A program made the translations under genes and the position numbers. The notes under the pieces are model-generated. The model worked only from the letters and a program-made list of their open reading frames with translations. It had not been told where the DNA came from and did no database searches. A stretch of DNA of 64,000 nt from an uncultured Clostridia bacterium (GTDB lineage Bacteria > Bacillota > Clostridia > Christensenellales > Aristaeellaceae), in contig CANOHT010000004.1 of NCBI GenBank assembly GCA_947565865.1, positions 1 to 64,000 of the forward strand. The letters are read 5' to 3'. Positions 15,185 to 24,936 of this stretch are shown one piece after another (the stretch's first letter is position 1; each line of letters starts with the position of its first letter).

Positions 15185-16939
15185 ATGCCGATGAGCACCC
15201 TGCGCAAGACCAAGATTGTCTGCACCATGGGCCCCAATCTGTTTGAAAAAAATCTGATCGCCCCGCTGATGAAAGCCGGAATGAACGTAGCGCGGTTCAA
15301 TTTCTCCCATGGCACCTATGAGACCCATCAGCGCTATTTCAACGAGGTATGCCGCGTCCGTGACGAGCTGGGCCTTCCGGTAGCTACCATGCTGGATACC
15401 AAGGGCCCGGAGATTCGGGTTCGGCGTTTCGCCCAGGGCAGGGTTCAGCTGGAACCGGGCCAGCAGTTCATCCTCACCACCGAGGATGTGGACGGCGATG
15501 AAAGCCGGGTCTCCGTCACCTACAAAGACCTCCCCCGGGATGTGGCGGTGGGCGGCGCCGTCCTGATCGACGACGGCCTCATCGCCATGACTGTCGAGCG
15601 CGTCACCGACACCGATGTGTGCTGCCGGGTGCTCAACAGCGGCGCCGTCTCCGACAACAAGGGTATCAATCTGCCCAACGTCCACCTGTCCATGCCCTTC
15701 ATCAGCGAAAAGGATCGGAACGACATTATCTTTGCCGCACAAAACGGTTATGACTTTATCGCGGCCTCCTTCACCCGATGCGCTGACGACATCCTGCAGA
15801 TCCGCCACATACTCAACGCCCACGGCGGCCAGGACATCAACATCATCGCCAAGATTGAGAACATGGAGGGCGTGGAGAACCTTGACGAAATTCTTCGGGT
15901 AGCCGACGGCGTGATGGTTGCCCGGGGCGATCTGGGCGTGGAGGTTCCGCTGGAGGAGGTTCCCTCGCTGCAAAAAACCATGATCCAGCAGGCGATTGCC
16001 GCCGGCAAGCCCGTCATCACCGCCACCCAAATGCTGGACTCCATGATCAAGCATCCCCGCCCCACCCGCGCCGAAGCCACCGATGTGGCCAACGCCATCT
16101 ACGACGGCACCTCCGCCATTATGCTCTCAGGAGAAACGGCGGTGGGCGACTATCCGGTGGAAGCCGTGGAAACCATGGCCCGCATCGCGCTGCGGGCGGA
16201 GAGCGATCAGCACTACATCCGCCGCTTTTCCCGGCCGCAGGGGCTTCCCTCCGCCGACGTTACCAGCGCCATCAGCCATTCCACCGTGACCTCCGCCCAT
16301 GACCTGAACGCCAGCGCCATCATCACCGTGACCAAATCCGGCGGGACGGCGCGCATCCTCAGCCGCTACCGCCCGGCCTGTACCATTGTGGGCTGCACCA
16401 TTTCCCCCAAGGTATGGCGCCAGCTGGCCCTGTCCTGGGGCACGGCGCCGCTGATGATCGAGGAGGAAAACAACACCGACGATCTTTTCGATCACGCCGT
16501 GGCCGCGGCCGTTCGGGAAGGCATTGTCCGCGACGGCGAGCTGGTGGTGCTGACGGCCGGAGTTCCCTTGGGCATTTCCGGCACCACCAACCTGATGAAG
16601 GTTCATGTGGTGGGCCACCTGCTGGTGCGCGGCCAGGGGCTGAACCACCAGGTTGTCACCGCGCCGCTGTGCGTCATCCACAGTCTGGAGGAAGACGCCA
16701 AGGTTTTTGACCCCGGCGACGTGATTGTGTGCCGCCAGACCACCGGCGACATGTTCCCCCTGCTGCGCAAGGCCGGCGGCATTATCCTGGAGGATCCCAA
16801 CCCGGAGGGCCATGGCGCCATTGCCGGCATGAGCCTGGATATTCCTGTCATCGTGGGCGCCGCCAACGCTACGAGCATCCTCAAATCCGGGGCTGTGGTC
16901 ACCGTCGACGCCGCCAAGGGCACCGTCAGCGCGAATTAA
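15185..16939 (+). CDS. pyk: Pyruvate kinase (with C-terminal PEP-utiliser domain)
   Basis: Final ATP-forming step of glycolysis: phosphoenolpyruvate + ADP to pyruvate + ATP. The 584-residue protein starts RKTKIVCTMGPN. It has MLDTKGPEIRVR, the catalytic lysine region INIIAKIENMEGVENLDEIL with the following VARGDLGVEVPLEEVPSLQK, and MLDSMIKHPRPTRAEATDVANA. The extra C-terminal ~100 residues (DVIVCRQTTGDMFPLLRKAG ... GAIAGMSLDIPVIVGA) are the phosphohistidine-like domain found in Bacillus and clostridial enzymes. Two close ATGs (15185, 15191) are possible starts behind GGAGG. Confidence 0.97.
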   Translation: MPMSTLRKTKIVCTMGPNLFEKNLIAPLMKAGMNVARFNFSHGTYETHQRYFNEVCRVRDELGLPVATMLDTKGPEIRVRRFAQGRVQLEPGQQFILTTEDVDGDESRVSVTYKDLPRDVAVGGAVLIDDGLIAMTVERVTDTDVCCRVLNSGAVSDNKGINLPNVHLSMPFISEKDRNDIIFAAQNGYDFIAASFTRCADDILQIRHILNAHGGQDINIIAKIENMEGVENLDEILRVADGVMVARGDLGVEVPLEEVPSLQKTMIQQAIAAGKPVITATQMLDSMIKHPRPTRAEATDVANAIYDGTSAIMLSGETAVGDYPVEAVETMARIALRAESDQHYIRRFSRPQGLPSADVTSAISHSTVTSAHDLNASAIITVTKSGGTARILSRYRPACTIVGCTISPKVWRQLALSWGTAPLMIEEENNTDDLFDHAVAAAVREGIVRDGELVVLTAGVPLGISGTTNLMKVHVVGHLLVRGQGLNHQVVTAPLCVIHSLEEDAKVFDPGDVIVCRQTTGDMFPLLRKAGGIILEDPNPEGHGAIAGMSLDIPVIVGAANATSILKSGAVVTVDAAKGTVSAN

Positions 16940-16986
16940 GCGCATCAGCATCGCGATGATGCCGCCCTGCCGAACCAAATCATGAG

Positions 16987-17018
16987 CGCCCCCGAGCCTT
17001 TATGGACTCGGGGGCGTT
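16987..17018. terminator. Bidirectional terminator between pyk and the Mrp operon
   Basis: 10-bp stem CGCCCCCGAG/CTCGGGGGCG between two converging transcripts. A short T run is present on the plus side only, so termination on the minus side is inferred. Confidence 0.65.
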
Positions 17019-17028
17019 TGATACGCGC

Positions 17029-19062
17029 TTAATGCCGCAGCAGGTACAGGCACGTCAGAATCAATCCGACGCACAAAAGCAGCAAGCCAAAGGATACGCT
17101 GCCGGAGAGCCGGCGGACCGCCGCGGCAGCCTCGCGCCAAGAGGCGTCCAGCACATATTCAAAGTCCGTGCGCAAGGGCTTATCATGCTTCCAGAGCGTG
17201 TTTACGGCCCGGGCGACGGCGTTCATGACCATCCCCAGGGCATAGGTCAGTCGGTTTCCCACCGGCACGGCGCGATGGCCGGTACGTTTGCGCAGCACGC
17301 TCCCCCGCAGGAGCAGCGCCAACCGCTCGGGCGCCTCCGCCACGGCCCGAACCAGCAGCGTGGTCATCTGCGGCAGGAGCGTCAGCAGCAGCGGGCGGTA
17401 CAGTCCGTCCTCCATGTCCAGCCAGCGCGGCCACCGATCCATATACACCCGCCGCCCCGCTTCCCGGCGCGTCAGCAGCGGCCGAACCGCCAGCAGATAG
17501 ACCGCCGCGCCAATCAGGAGACTCACGCCCGCGCCCAGAAGATTCTCTGCGGAGAAATAGCGGATGGCATGGTTCAGCGGCTCCTGGCCCATGAAGGCCG
17601 CCGCCCGCTCCCCAATGGGCGTCATCAGCGCTGTCGGCAGAAGGCCCAGCAGCGGCAGCGGAACGGCGCATCCCAGCAGAGCGAGGGCGGAACGCTTGGT
17701 CAGATAGGGCGACGCCGATGTTTCGCAGGCCGGACGCTCCCAGAACAAACAGACGTACAGCTTGGTCATGTAGGCCGCCGTCAGACCGCCGCTGATGACG
17801 AACAGCACCTCCACCGCCTTGACAGGCATCCATGCTCCGCCCATGGCCTGCATGAGGGCGACGCGCTCCAGCAGGCTCTCATGGAGCAGGCTTTTGCTGA
17901 TATAGCCGCCGCCCACCAGCGGAACCCCCGCCAGGGACAGCGCCCCCAGCAAAAACGCCGCGTGCAATACAGGCTTGCCGCGGCCATAGCCGCGTATATC
18001 GTTGAGGTTCAGCCGATGGGTGTTCATGGCCACAACGCCCGCCGCCAGAAACAGACACAGCTTGATGAGCGAGTGGTTTACCATATGGGTCGCCACGCCG
18101 TAAGCCGCCAGAGCGCCCTGGCTGCCCGGCAGCGTCATCATCCCCAGCCCCACGCCGATAAAGCCAATCTGGCTCAGGGAGGAGCAGGCCAGCGTCCGCT
18201 TGAGGTTTACCGAGAACAGCGCCAGCACCGCGCCCAGCACCATGGTCGCCGTCGCCAGCCATAGCAGCGTATTTCCGAAGGCTTCACTGCCCCGCAGCAC
18301 GTCAGCGCAGATGACGATCAGGCCCAGCACGCCCGTCTTGGTCAGAATACCCGACAACAGGGCGGATGCCGGAGCCGGGGCCACAGGATGCGCCTTGGGC
18401 AGCCAGATATGCAGCGGATACAGGCCCGCCTTGGCCGCGAAGCCCACCGCCGTCAGCCAGGCCCCCGTTATCACTGTGCCGGAAGCCCCCTCGGCCAGCG
18501 CCGTCCGCAGCCCCGCGAAATTCAGCGTACCCAGCTCATGCCAGAGCATGAACAGACCCATCAGCATGGTCAGGCCGCCGATGACCGCCACGGCCAGATA
18601 GGTGGCGGCAGCCCGGAGCGCCTCCGGCGTCTCGTCATGGGCCACCAGCACATAGCTGGTCAGGCTCATCGCCTCGAAAAAGATATAGGTGGTGTACAGA
18701 TCATCGGATAGAAATACGCCCAGGGTCGCCCCCAGCGTCAGCAGGCTGAAGGCATGGTAACGGCCTCCATGGCTGCCGCGCGCCAGATATTCCCGGGAAA
18801 ACAGCCCCGTCATCAGCCACATGAAAGCCGCCACCAGCGCGTACAAGCCTCGGAAGCCATCCGCCCGGAAGCGCAGCCCCAGGCCGCAGAAGCCCTCCAG
18901 CGTCCAGCAAACCTCCCCCGGCGCCAGGAACACCCCCAGCGCCAGAGCAAAGATCGCCGCGCCCACGGCCTCCGCCAGCCGGCTCTTCCCTCGCCCCATG
19001 GCAGGGAGAATCGCCGCCGCCAGCATGGGGCCAAAGACCAAAAGGGGAAGCAACGCACTCAT
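17029..19062 (-). CDS. NuoL/HyfB/MrpA-like proton-translocating antiporter subunit
   Basis: Large polytopic membrane protein (677 residues, ~15 hydrophobic segments) of the complex-I antiporter-like family. Key ion-path residues are visible: the TM5 Glu in YIFFEAMSLTSYVLVAHDE, and the TM7 Lys/His in GFAAKAGLYPLHIWLPKAHP followed by VAPAPASALLSGILTKTG. The ~180 C-terminal residues include a charged stretch before a last helix, like the lateral extension of NuoL-type subunits. It is the last gene of the minus-strand operon and the largest of its four antiporter-like proteins. GGAGGTGAG precedes the ATG. Confidence 0.88.
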   Translation of the reverse strand: MSALLPLLVFGPMLAAAILPAMGRGKSRLAEAVGAAIFALALGVFLAPGEVCWTLEGFCGLGLRFRADGFRGLYALVAAFMWLMTGLFSREYLARGSHGGRYHAFSLLTLGATLGVFLSDDLYTTYIFFEAMSLTSYVLVAHDETPEALRAAATYLAVAVIGGLTMLMGLFMLWHELGTLNFAGLRTALAEGASGTVITGAWLTAVGFAAKAGLYPLHIWLPKAHPVAPAPASALLSGILTKTGVLGLIVICADVLRGSEAFGNTLLWLATATMVLGAVLALFSVNLKRTLACSSLSQIGFIGVGLGMMTLPGSQGALAAYGVATHMVNHSLIKLCLFLAAGVVAMNTHRLNLNDIRGYGRGKPVLHAAFLLGALSLAGVPLVGGGYISKSLLHESLLERVALMQAMGGAWMPVKAVEVLFVISGGLTAAYMTKLYVCLFWERPACETSASPYLTKRSALALLGCAVPLPLLGLLPTALMTPIGERAAAFMGQEPLNHAIRYFSAENLLGAGVSLLIGAAVYLLAVRPLLTRREAGRRVYMDRWPRWLDMEDGLYRPLLLTLLPQMTTLLVRAVAEAPERLALLLRGSVLRKRTGHRAVPVGNRLTYALGMVMNAVARAVNTLWKHDKPLRTDFEYVLDASWREAAAAVRRLSGSVSFGLLLLCVGLILTCLYLLRH

Positions 19063-19075
19063 CGTCTCACCTCCG

Positions 19076-20545
19076 TTACAGCCCGCCGGCTGACAACTGC
19101 CGCAGGAAGGAAATCAGCGGGCCGCTCCACATACCCAGACCCGCCATGGCCAGGCCCAGCAGTCCCATGGGCAGCTTCATCATCCAGCCGGGGTCGAGCC
19201 GCTTGCCCGCCAGGGCGGCCTGATCGGCGTTGAGCGGCCGGAAATACGCAGGCACAATCACCGTGAACAGGTATACCGCCGTCAGGATCGCGGAGACGAT
19301 CAGCGTCGCCACCGCCACGATTCCCATGGCCATGCCGCTCTGCGCGGCGGCGGTAAGCAGCTCCCACTTGCTGACAAAGCCGCACAGCGGCGGCACGCCC
19401 ACCAAAGCGCTTCCCGCCAGGGTCATCACCGCCAGGGTGAAGGGCATCACCCGGCCATAGCCCCGCAGATCCTGAACATACGCCTTGCCCGTGCATACCA
19501 GAATCGCCCCGGCGCAGAAGAACAGCGTGATCTTCATCACGCCGTGGAAGATCAGGTGGCTGAGGCTCCCCGTCATGCCGCCGGGGGTCATCAGCGCCGC
19601 GCCCATGAGCATGTAGCTCAGGTTGGACACGGTGGAAAAGGCCAGCCGCCGCTTGAGGTGCTGTTCCCTCACCGCCATGGCGGAGCCGAACACAATGGTC
19701 AGGCAGCTCAGCCCCAGGGCTACCGTCTGCGCCGGAGAGCCGTACAGAAATTCCGCCCCGAAGGCGTAATAGATCACCCGCAGCACGGCGAAGGCCCCTG
19801 CATTGACCACCGCCACGGCATGGAGCAGCGCCGTCACCGGCGTGGGCGCCACGGACGCCGCCGGCAGCCAGGCATACATGGGGAAAATCGCCGCCTTGGT
19901 GCCGAAGCCCACAAACGCCATCAGGAACACCGCCTGCAAAAGCCGCTCATGCCCCATAACCCGGGCAGGCTCCAGCACGCCGCCCAAGGTGAAGGGGCCG
20001 CCTCCGCCATAGTAGACGACAAACACCAGCGCCATGAAAGCCATAGCCGCGCCGCTGATGGAAAAGTACAGATATTTCCGACCCGCGCGGATGGAGGCCA
20101 CGTCCTGCTTATGGGTCACCAGAGGCAGGGTCATCAGCGTCAGGCACTCGTAGAAAACGTAGAGCGTGAAGAGATTCGCCGCCAGCGCCACCGCCAGGGT
20201 GACGGCGTAGGACATGGTGTAGAAGGCGAAAAAGCTGTCGGGCCGTTCCTCATGGGTCATGTACGAAAACCCGTACAGGGATGCCAGCGGCCACAGCAGC
20301 GACACCAGCCCCGCAAATACCCGGCTCATGCCGTCCACCCGGAAGCTCAGCGTCAGCATATCGTTCATTCGCCAGAGGGTACAAAGATCATCCGTCCGCC
20401 TCGTCAGCAGATACCAGACCAGGAGCGTCGCCGTCAGCACCACCGCCTCCACATACAGGCCGCGGCCCTTCACGCTTCGGAACCGGAACAGGGGCAACAG
20501 CGCGCCGCCCGCCAGGGGAATCAGCAATGCCAGAACCATCAGCAT
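19076..20545 (-). CDS. Proton-conducting antiporter-like subunit (NuoM/MrpD-like)
   Basis: Polytopic protein of 489 residues with ~14 helices. The TM5 Glu is in LYVFYECLTLMTLPLVTHKQ and the TM7 Lys in GFGTKAAIFPMYAWLPAASV. The usual His-Pro of this loop (LP.AHP.AP.P) is replaced by ASVAPTP, so the proton path may differ from the two neighbouring paralogues. AAGGAGG precedes the ATG. It lies 13 bases from the genes on both sides of the same operon. Confidence 0.88.
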   Translation of the reverse strand: MLMVLALLIPLAGGALLPLFRFRSVKGRGLYVEAVVLTATLLVWYLLTRRTDDLCTLWRMNDMLTLSFRVDGMSRVFAGLVSLLWPLASLYGFSYMTHEERPDSFFAFYTMSYAVTLAVALAANLFTLYVFYECLTLMTLPLVTHKQDVASIRAGRKYLYFSISGAAMAFMALVFVVYYGGGGPFTLGGVLEPARVMGHERLLQAVFLMAFVGFGTKAAIFPMYAWLPAASVAPTPVTALLHAVAVVNAGAFAVLRVIYYAFGAEFLYGSPAQTVALGLSCLTIVFGSAMAVREQHLKRRLAFSTVSNLSYMLMGAALMTPGGMTGSLSHLIFHGVMKITLFFCAGAILVCTGKAYVQDLRGYGRVMPFTLAVMTLAGSALVGVPPLCGFVSKWELLTAAAQSGMAMGIVAVATLIVSAILTAVYLFTVIVPAYFRPLNADQAALAGKRLDPGWMMKLPMGLLGLAMAGLGMWSGPLISFLRQLSAGGL

Positions 20546-20558
20546 CGTTACCGCCTCC

Positions 20559-22031
20559 TTACATCAGCGTATCGGTCAGGGCAGAACACAGGGCCGTCAG
20601 CCAGCCTGGGAACATGCCCAGCAGGACGGATAGGGCCGTGAGCGTCAGCAGCGGCGCCAGCATCTTCCACCCAGCCTCGCACCGCGCCGTCTCATCCCCC
20701 CGGCGCAGAAAGGCATCTATGCCGATGGGCAGGAGATACCCCGCCGTCAGCAGCGCGGACAGCAGCAGCACCGCCGGCCCCGCAAAGGTCAGCCAGGACG
20801 GTACGCCGATCATCGACAGCCCGCCCTGAGCCAGCTCCCATTTGCTGATGAAGCCCAGGCATGGTGGGATACCGATGAGCCCCAGACTGGCCAGAAGCAT
20901 CGCGCCCATGGTGACAGGCATGTTCCTGCCAACGCCCGCCAATTCATCCGCCCGGCGCTTTCCCGTCTTCAGGATGACCGCGCCCGCCGCCATGAACAGG
21001 CTGTTCTTCACAAGGGCGTGGCACACCACATGCAGCAGCGCCCCCGTCACCCCCACCGGATGCAGCGTGGACAGGCCGAACAGAATGTAGCTCACCTGAC
21101 TGACCGTGGAATAGGCCAGCCGCTTTTTCAGCATCCGCTCCCGGTAGGCCAGCAAGCTGCCCATCAGCACCGTAAGCAGCGCCAGGACCATGAAGGCCGT
21201 CTGCACCCAGGTGCCCCGGAGGAAGTCCGGGCCCACAAGGCCGTAGATCAGCCGGAAGACGCCCAGCACCCCCGCCTTGGTGATGACGCCGGACAGCACC
21301 GCGCTGGCGGGAGACGGCGCCTGGGGATGAGCCGTGGGCAGCCAGCCATGGAGCGGAAACATGCCCGCCTTCGCACCGAAGCCCAGCAGCATGACAAGCA
21401 CCGCCGTCTGCGCGAGGCCCTCATGGCCCGCCAGCCTCCGCGCGGCCAGCACGCCGCCGGGCATGAAGGTCAGGCTCTCCGCATAGGGCGTCAGGAGCAG
21501 CAGGCCCATGAGCGCCATGGACGCACCGATCACGGAATAGATCAGGTATTTGACGCCCGCGGCCACCGCTTCCTTGCGGCCGGAGTGAAGCACCAGCGGA
21601 AAGGTCAGCAGCGTCATGGCCTCGTAAAACATGTACAGCGTGACCATGGTGGCGGCAAAGCACAGGCCCATCAGGGCGCCCAGGGTCATCAGGTAAAAGG
21701 CGAAGAAACGGCGGCTTCCGTCCTCATGAGCCATGTATTCGACGGCATAGAGCCCCGCCGCCGCCCAGACAGCGGCCATCACCGCCGCGAAGAATTTCCC
21801 CGTGAAATCCGCCCGAAGCAGGACGGGCAGACGATCCGACAAGGTCATCAGCTGACAGGAGGTCTCCTTTGCCGCCAGAATGGGCGCAAGCAGCGCCAGC
21901 TCCGCCGCCAGCGTCAGCAAAAACAGCCCTCGGCCCGTCTTTCCCTGTCCCAGCGGCAGAAAAGCCGCCGCTGCGCCCGCCAGCAAGGGCAGCGCCACCG
22001 GCAACGCCAGATACCAGGAAGGCAGCGTCAT
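20559..22031 (-). CDS. Proton-conducting antiporter-like subunit (NuoM/MrpD-like)
   Basis: Paralogue of 490 residues with the full set of conserved features: the TM5 Glu in FYEAMTLLTFPLVLHSG, and the TM7 Lys with HGWLPTAHPQAPSPASAVLSG. The tail IPPCLGFISKWELAQGG is the discontinuous-helix region of NuoM/MrpD. It is closest in layout to a standard NuoM. Preceded by AAGGAGG. Its place between two other paralogues suggests a stack of several antiporter modules in one complex. Confidence 0.88.
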   Translation of the reverse strand: MTLPSWYLALPVALPLLAGAAAAFLPLGQGKTGRGLFLLTLAAELALLAPILAAKETSCQLMTLSDRLPVLLRADFTGKFFAAVMAAVWAAAGLYAVEYMAHEDGSRRFFAFYLMTLGALMGLCFAATMVTLYMFYEAMTLLTFPLVLHSGRKEAVAAGVKYLIYSVIGASMALMGLLLLTPYAESLTFMPGGVLAARRLAGHEGLAQTAVLVMLLGFGAKAGMFPLHGWLPTAHPQAPSPASAVLSGVITKAGVLGVFRLIYGLVGPDFLRGTWVQTAFMVLALLTVLMGSLLAYRERMLKKRLAYSTVSQVSYILFGLSTLHPVGVTGALLHVVCHALVKNSLFMAAGAVILKTGKRRADELAGVGRNMPVTMGAMLLASLGLIGIPPCLGFISKWELAQGGLSMIGVPSWLTFAGPAVLLLSALLTAGYLLPIGIDAFLRRGDETARCEAGWKMLAPLLTLTALSVLLGMFPGWLTALCSALTDTLM

Positions 22032-22048
22032 GGTCGATTCCTCCTTCG

Positions 22049-23548
22049 TTACGCAAACATGCCAAGGCCCCGGGCAATGGCCTCGATCAGGGGCTGCGCG
22101 AACAGCCCGACCCCCAGGTTCACCGCCGTAAAGGCCGCCAGCGCCACGGTAAAGGCCGCGCCCCGCCGTCCCCGCGCCTGGTCATAGACCACGCCCTCCG
22201 CCGGCTTGCGGTAAAGGGTAATGACGGTTTTCATGAAATACAGGGTATTGAGCCAGGTGGAGATAACCAGCGCCCCCAGCACCAGCGCCATGCGCGTTCC
22301 CCCTGCCGCCATGGCGGAGAGGGCAAAATTCAGCTTGCTGGCAAAGCCGCCCAGGAAGGGAAAGCCGATCATCGACAGCGCGCCCACGGTGAAAGCAACC
22401 CCGGGCACCTTGCTGCGATAGCCCGCGCCCCGCAGATCGCGGAACCGCTTGCTGTTGCCCGAGGCGTCCGCCAGCCCGCCCGAGGCCAGAAACAGCATGC
22501 TCTTGCACACCGCATGGCTGAAAACGTGGAACATGGCCGCCACCATGCCCGCCTCGGTTCCCAGGCCGATGCCCATGTACACATAGCCGATCTGCGCCAC
22601 GGAGGAAAAGGCGATCATCCGCCGGATGTCATTTTGGCGGATGGCGGAAACGGAGCCCATGACCATCCCCGTCAGGGCGAAGACGAACAGCACATCCATC
22701 ATGCCCGTTGCGGCAAAGACCTCTACGCCGATGACCCGGTAGATCAGCTTGACGAGCAGGAAAATATAGCCCTTGCTCACCAGGGAGGACAGCACCGCCG
22801 CTGAGGTCGGGGTGGAATAGCCATAGGCGTCCGGCACCCAGGTGTGGAAGGGAAACAGCGCGCTCTTGACGCACAAGCCGATGGTCATCAGCGCCACCAC
22901 CACCGTCAGCGGCTCATGGTACGCACCGGTGGTGTGCAGCTGCCAAACCGCCGCCCGGATGTTGCTCATCAGCAGATGACCCGTCAGATCGTAGAGCAGG
23001 ATGATGCCCAGCAGGAACAAGCCGGAGCCCAGCAGATTCATCATCATGTACCGGGTGGCGGCCACCAGCGTGCGCCCCCGGTTCCGCGCGGCAATCAGCG
23101 CGCAGGCCGATATGGTCATGATCTCCACAAACACATAGGCCGTGAAGATGTCGTTGGTATACACCTGCACCATCAGCGCCGCGCACAAAAGCAGCAGCAT
23201 CACGCAGTACAGGCTCTGCTTGCCCTCGTTGATGTGCTCCTCCAGCTTGCGCTGGCCCCCCAGCAGGGATAAAAGCATAATCAGACTGAAGAAGGCCGCC
23301 GTCACCGCCTCCAGCAGCCCGGCGCGGATTTCGTTGCCCCAGGGCGCTGGAAAGTGACCCATCATGTAGGTATAGCTCTGACCATAGCGCGTCATCAGCA
23401 CTGTCAGCAGCACCGACAGGCTGAAGACGATGCCCAGCGCCAGCAGCGTCCAGGCACGGGCCAGCCGGGGCTTCAGCACACTGGTCATGGCCGCCGAGCC
23501 CAGCGGCAAAAGAATGCACACGAAAGGGATATTCTGCCAAAGGGCCAT
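22049..23548 (-). CDS. mrpD: Na+/H+ antiporter subunit MrpD-like
   Basis: Antiporter-like subunit of 499 residues. The TM5 Glu is in AYVFVEIMTISACALIAARN and the TM7 Lys in LCVKSALFPFHTWVPDAYGY followed by STPTSAAVLSSLVSKGYIF, a version typical of MrpD next to MrpC. The ATG at 23548 shares a base with the mrpC stop (TGATG) and lies behind GGGAGG. The mrpC-mrpD adjacency is the conserved core of Mrp complexes. Confidence 0.9.
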   Translation of the reverse strand: MALWQNIPFVCILLPLGSAAMTSVLKPRLARAWTLLALGIVFSLSVLLTVLMTRYGQSYTYMMGHFPAPWGNEIRAGLLEAVTAAFFSLIMLLSLLGGQRKLEEHINEGKQSLYCVMLLLLCAALMVQVYTNDIFTAYVFVEIMTISACALIAARNRGRTLVAATRYMMMNLLGSGLFLLGIILLYDLTGHLLMSNIRAAVWQLHTTGAYHEPLTVVVALMTIGLCVKSALFPFHTWVPDAYGYSTPTSAAVLSSLVSKGYIFLLVKLIYRVIGVEVFAATGMMDVLFVFALTGMVMGSVSAIRQNDIRRMIAFSSVAQIGYVYMGIGLGTEAGMVAAMFHVFSHAVCKSMLFLASGGLADASGNSKRFRDLRGAGYRSKVPGVAFTVGALSMIGFPFLGGFASKLNFALSAMAAGGTRMALVLGALVISTWLNTLYFMKTVITLYRKPAEGVVYDQARGRRGAAFTVALAAFTAVNLGVGLFAQPLIEAIARGLGMFA

Positions 23549-23916
23549 CACTGCTCCTCCCTTCGCATGAGGGCGGTGATCTCGTCGATGTCCAGGGTGT
23601 GGTAGCGGCGGTACAGCCGCACCGTCAAGGACAGCATCAGCGCCGTCACCGATACGCTGACGACGATCCCCGTGAGCACCAGGCCCGCCGGAATGGGGTT
23701 GATATAGGCCTCCATGGCCTGCACTCCGTTTTCTACAATGGGCGCGCTCCGGCCCATGATATACCCCTTGGCCGCCAGAAACAGGTAGATGGCGCTGTCC
23801 ATCATGGAGAAGCCGATGATTTTCTTGACCATGTTTTTGTGCAGCAGCAAGGTGGTAAAGCCGATGCCGAAGAGAATCATCGCCGCCATTTCCTCAACGT
23901 TTGTCCATGCCTGCAT
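23548..23916 (-). CDS. mrpC: Na+/H+ antiporter subunit MrpC (NuoK-like)
   Basis: Small three-helix subunit (122 residues) homologous to NuoK. Helix 1 is residues ~8-25, followed by KNMVKKIIGFSMMDSAIYLF with the loop charges characteristic of MrpC. Then comes NPIPAGLVLTGIVVSVSVTA, the family motif with conserved Pro and Ala. It overlaps the mrpD start. It provides the membrane link between the antiporter-like subunits. Confidence 0.92.
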   Translation of the reverse strand: MQAWTNVEEMAAMILFGIGFTTLLLHKNMVKKIIGFSMMDSAIYLFLAAKGYIMGRSAPIVENGVQAMEAYINPIPAGLVLTGIVVSVSVTALMLSLTVRLYRRYHTLDIDEITALMRREEQ

Positions 23917-23919
23917 GGC

Positions 23920-24936
23920 TTACATATCCCCCTTTCTGAACAGGGTGTAGAAGGCGTACATCGTGCAGCAGACCACCAGACCCACCGCGATGTTCAGATA
24001 GGGGATCAGTCCGGCGGAAAAAAGCCGTCCGGGCGTGCCGGGGCTGATGACCGAGGGCAGATGGTTGGCGCCGGTAAAGAAGGAGTAAGCCTTGCTCAGC
24101 GCGTAAAACGACAGCGCGCTGACACTGACAGCCTTGAAGGTCTTGAAGGTGAAAAACCGTTCGGTCTGCTTGAAGCCGTAAGCGTTCAGGTACAGGATGA
24201 GCCCCGCACCCATCACCGCGCCGCCGGAGAAGCCTCCCCCGGGGGACAGATGGCCGTTGAGAATCACATAGACGCCAAAGAGCAGGATCAGCGGCGTGAG
24301 AAACGCGGCGCAGTGTTGAAGGATCGGGTCGTTCTTGGGCTCGTACATGCGGTCGTCCGCCTCAGCTTCCCGCCGCAGCTGGGCCTCGTCGGTATCCTTG
24401 CCGGCGGTGATGCGCAGCAGAATCACCACCGAGCAGGCCGCCACAAACAGCACGTTGCTCTCTCCCAGGGTATCGAAGGCACGGTAATCGAGAATCATCC
24501 CGGCGACAATATTCACCGCCCCCGTTTCCTGCATCCCCTGCTCGATATAGCGCCGGCTGACCTCGTTGTTCACCGGGTTTCCGGGCTGGCCAAAGGGCGG
24601 CAGGTACGTCACCGTGGACAAAAGCACCCAGCACAGCGGGATGCACACCCCCAGCGCCAGCAAGCGATAAAGCCAGGTCATCAGCCTGGCCCCCCGGGTA
24701 CGGCTCCAGCGGTGCACGGCGGTATACAGAGACTGCTCCTCCTCCGCAAGCTGCTCACGGCGGCGCTGGTAGCTTTCCTCCCGAAGGCGAAGCTCCTCCG
24801 CCGTCAGCCCCTGTCCGTCGCTCTTGTCCGTCAGCTCCTGGGTCAGCGCCTCGTCCAGGGCGTCCGAACCGCCCTCCAGCCACCGCAGCAGGCGAGGGAA
24901 CCAGCTGTGCTCATAATCATCGCGGATCTTCGCCAT
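23920..24936 (-). CDS. mrpB: MbhE/MrpB-type fusion subunit with charged N-terminal extension
   Basis: Membrane subunit of 338 residues. The start at 24936 has GGGAGG eight bases upstream. Residues ~1-95 are hydrophilic and heavily charged (ELTDKSDGQGLTAEELRLRE then YQRRREQLAEEEQ), predicted coiled-coil-like and absent from ordinary MrpB. A helix then precedes an MbhE-like part (GNPVNNEVSRRYIEQGMQE, GAVNIVAGMILDYRAFDTLG). The C-terminal ~150 residues are MrpB (ILNGHLSPGGGFSGGAVMGA). It overlaps the MbhD-like gene by 20 bases. The extension may dock a cytosolic partner. Confidence 0.85.
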   Translation of the reverse strand: MAKIRDDYEHSWFPRLLRWLEGGSDALDEALTQELTDKSDGQGLTAEELRLREESYQRRREQLAEEEQSLYTAVHRWSRTRGARLMTWLYRLLALGVCIPLCWVLLSTVTYLPPFGQPGNPVNNEVSRRYIEQGMQETGAVNIVAGMILDYRAFDTLGESNVLFVAACSVVILLRITAGKDTDEAQLRREAEADDRMYEPKNDPILQHCAAFLTPLILLFGVYVILNGHLSPGGGFSGGAVMGAGLILYLNAYGFKQTERFFTFKTFKAVSVSALSFYALSKAYSFFTGANHLPSVISPGTPGRLFSAGLIPYLNIAVGLVVCCTMYAFYTLFRKGDM

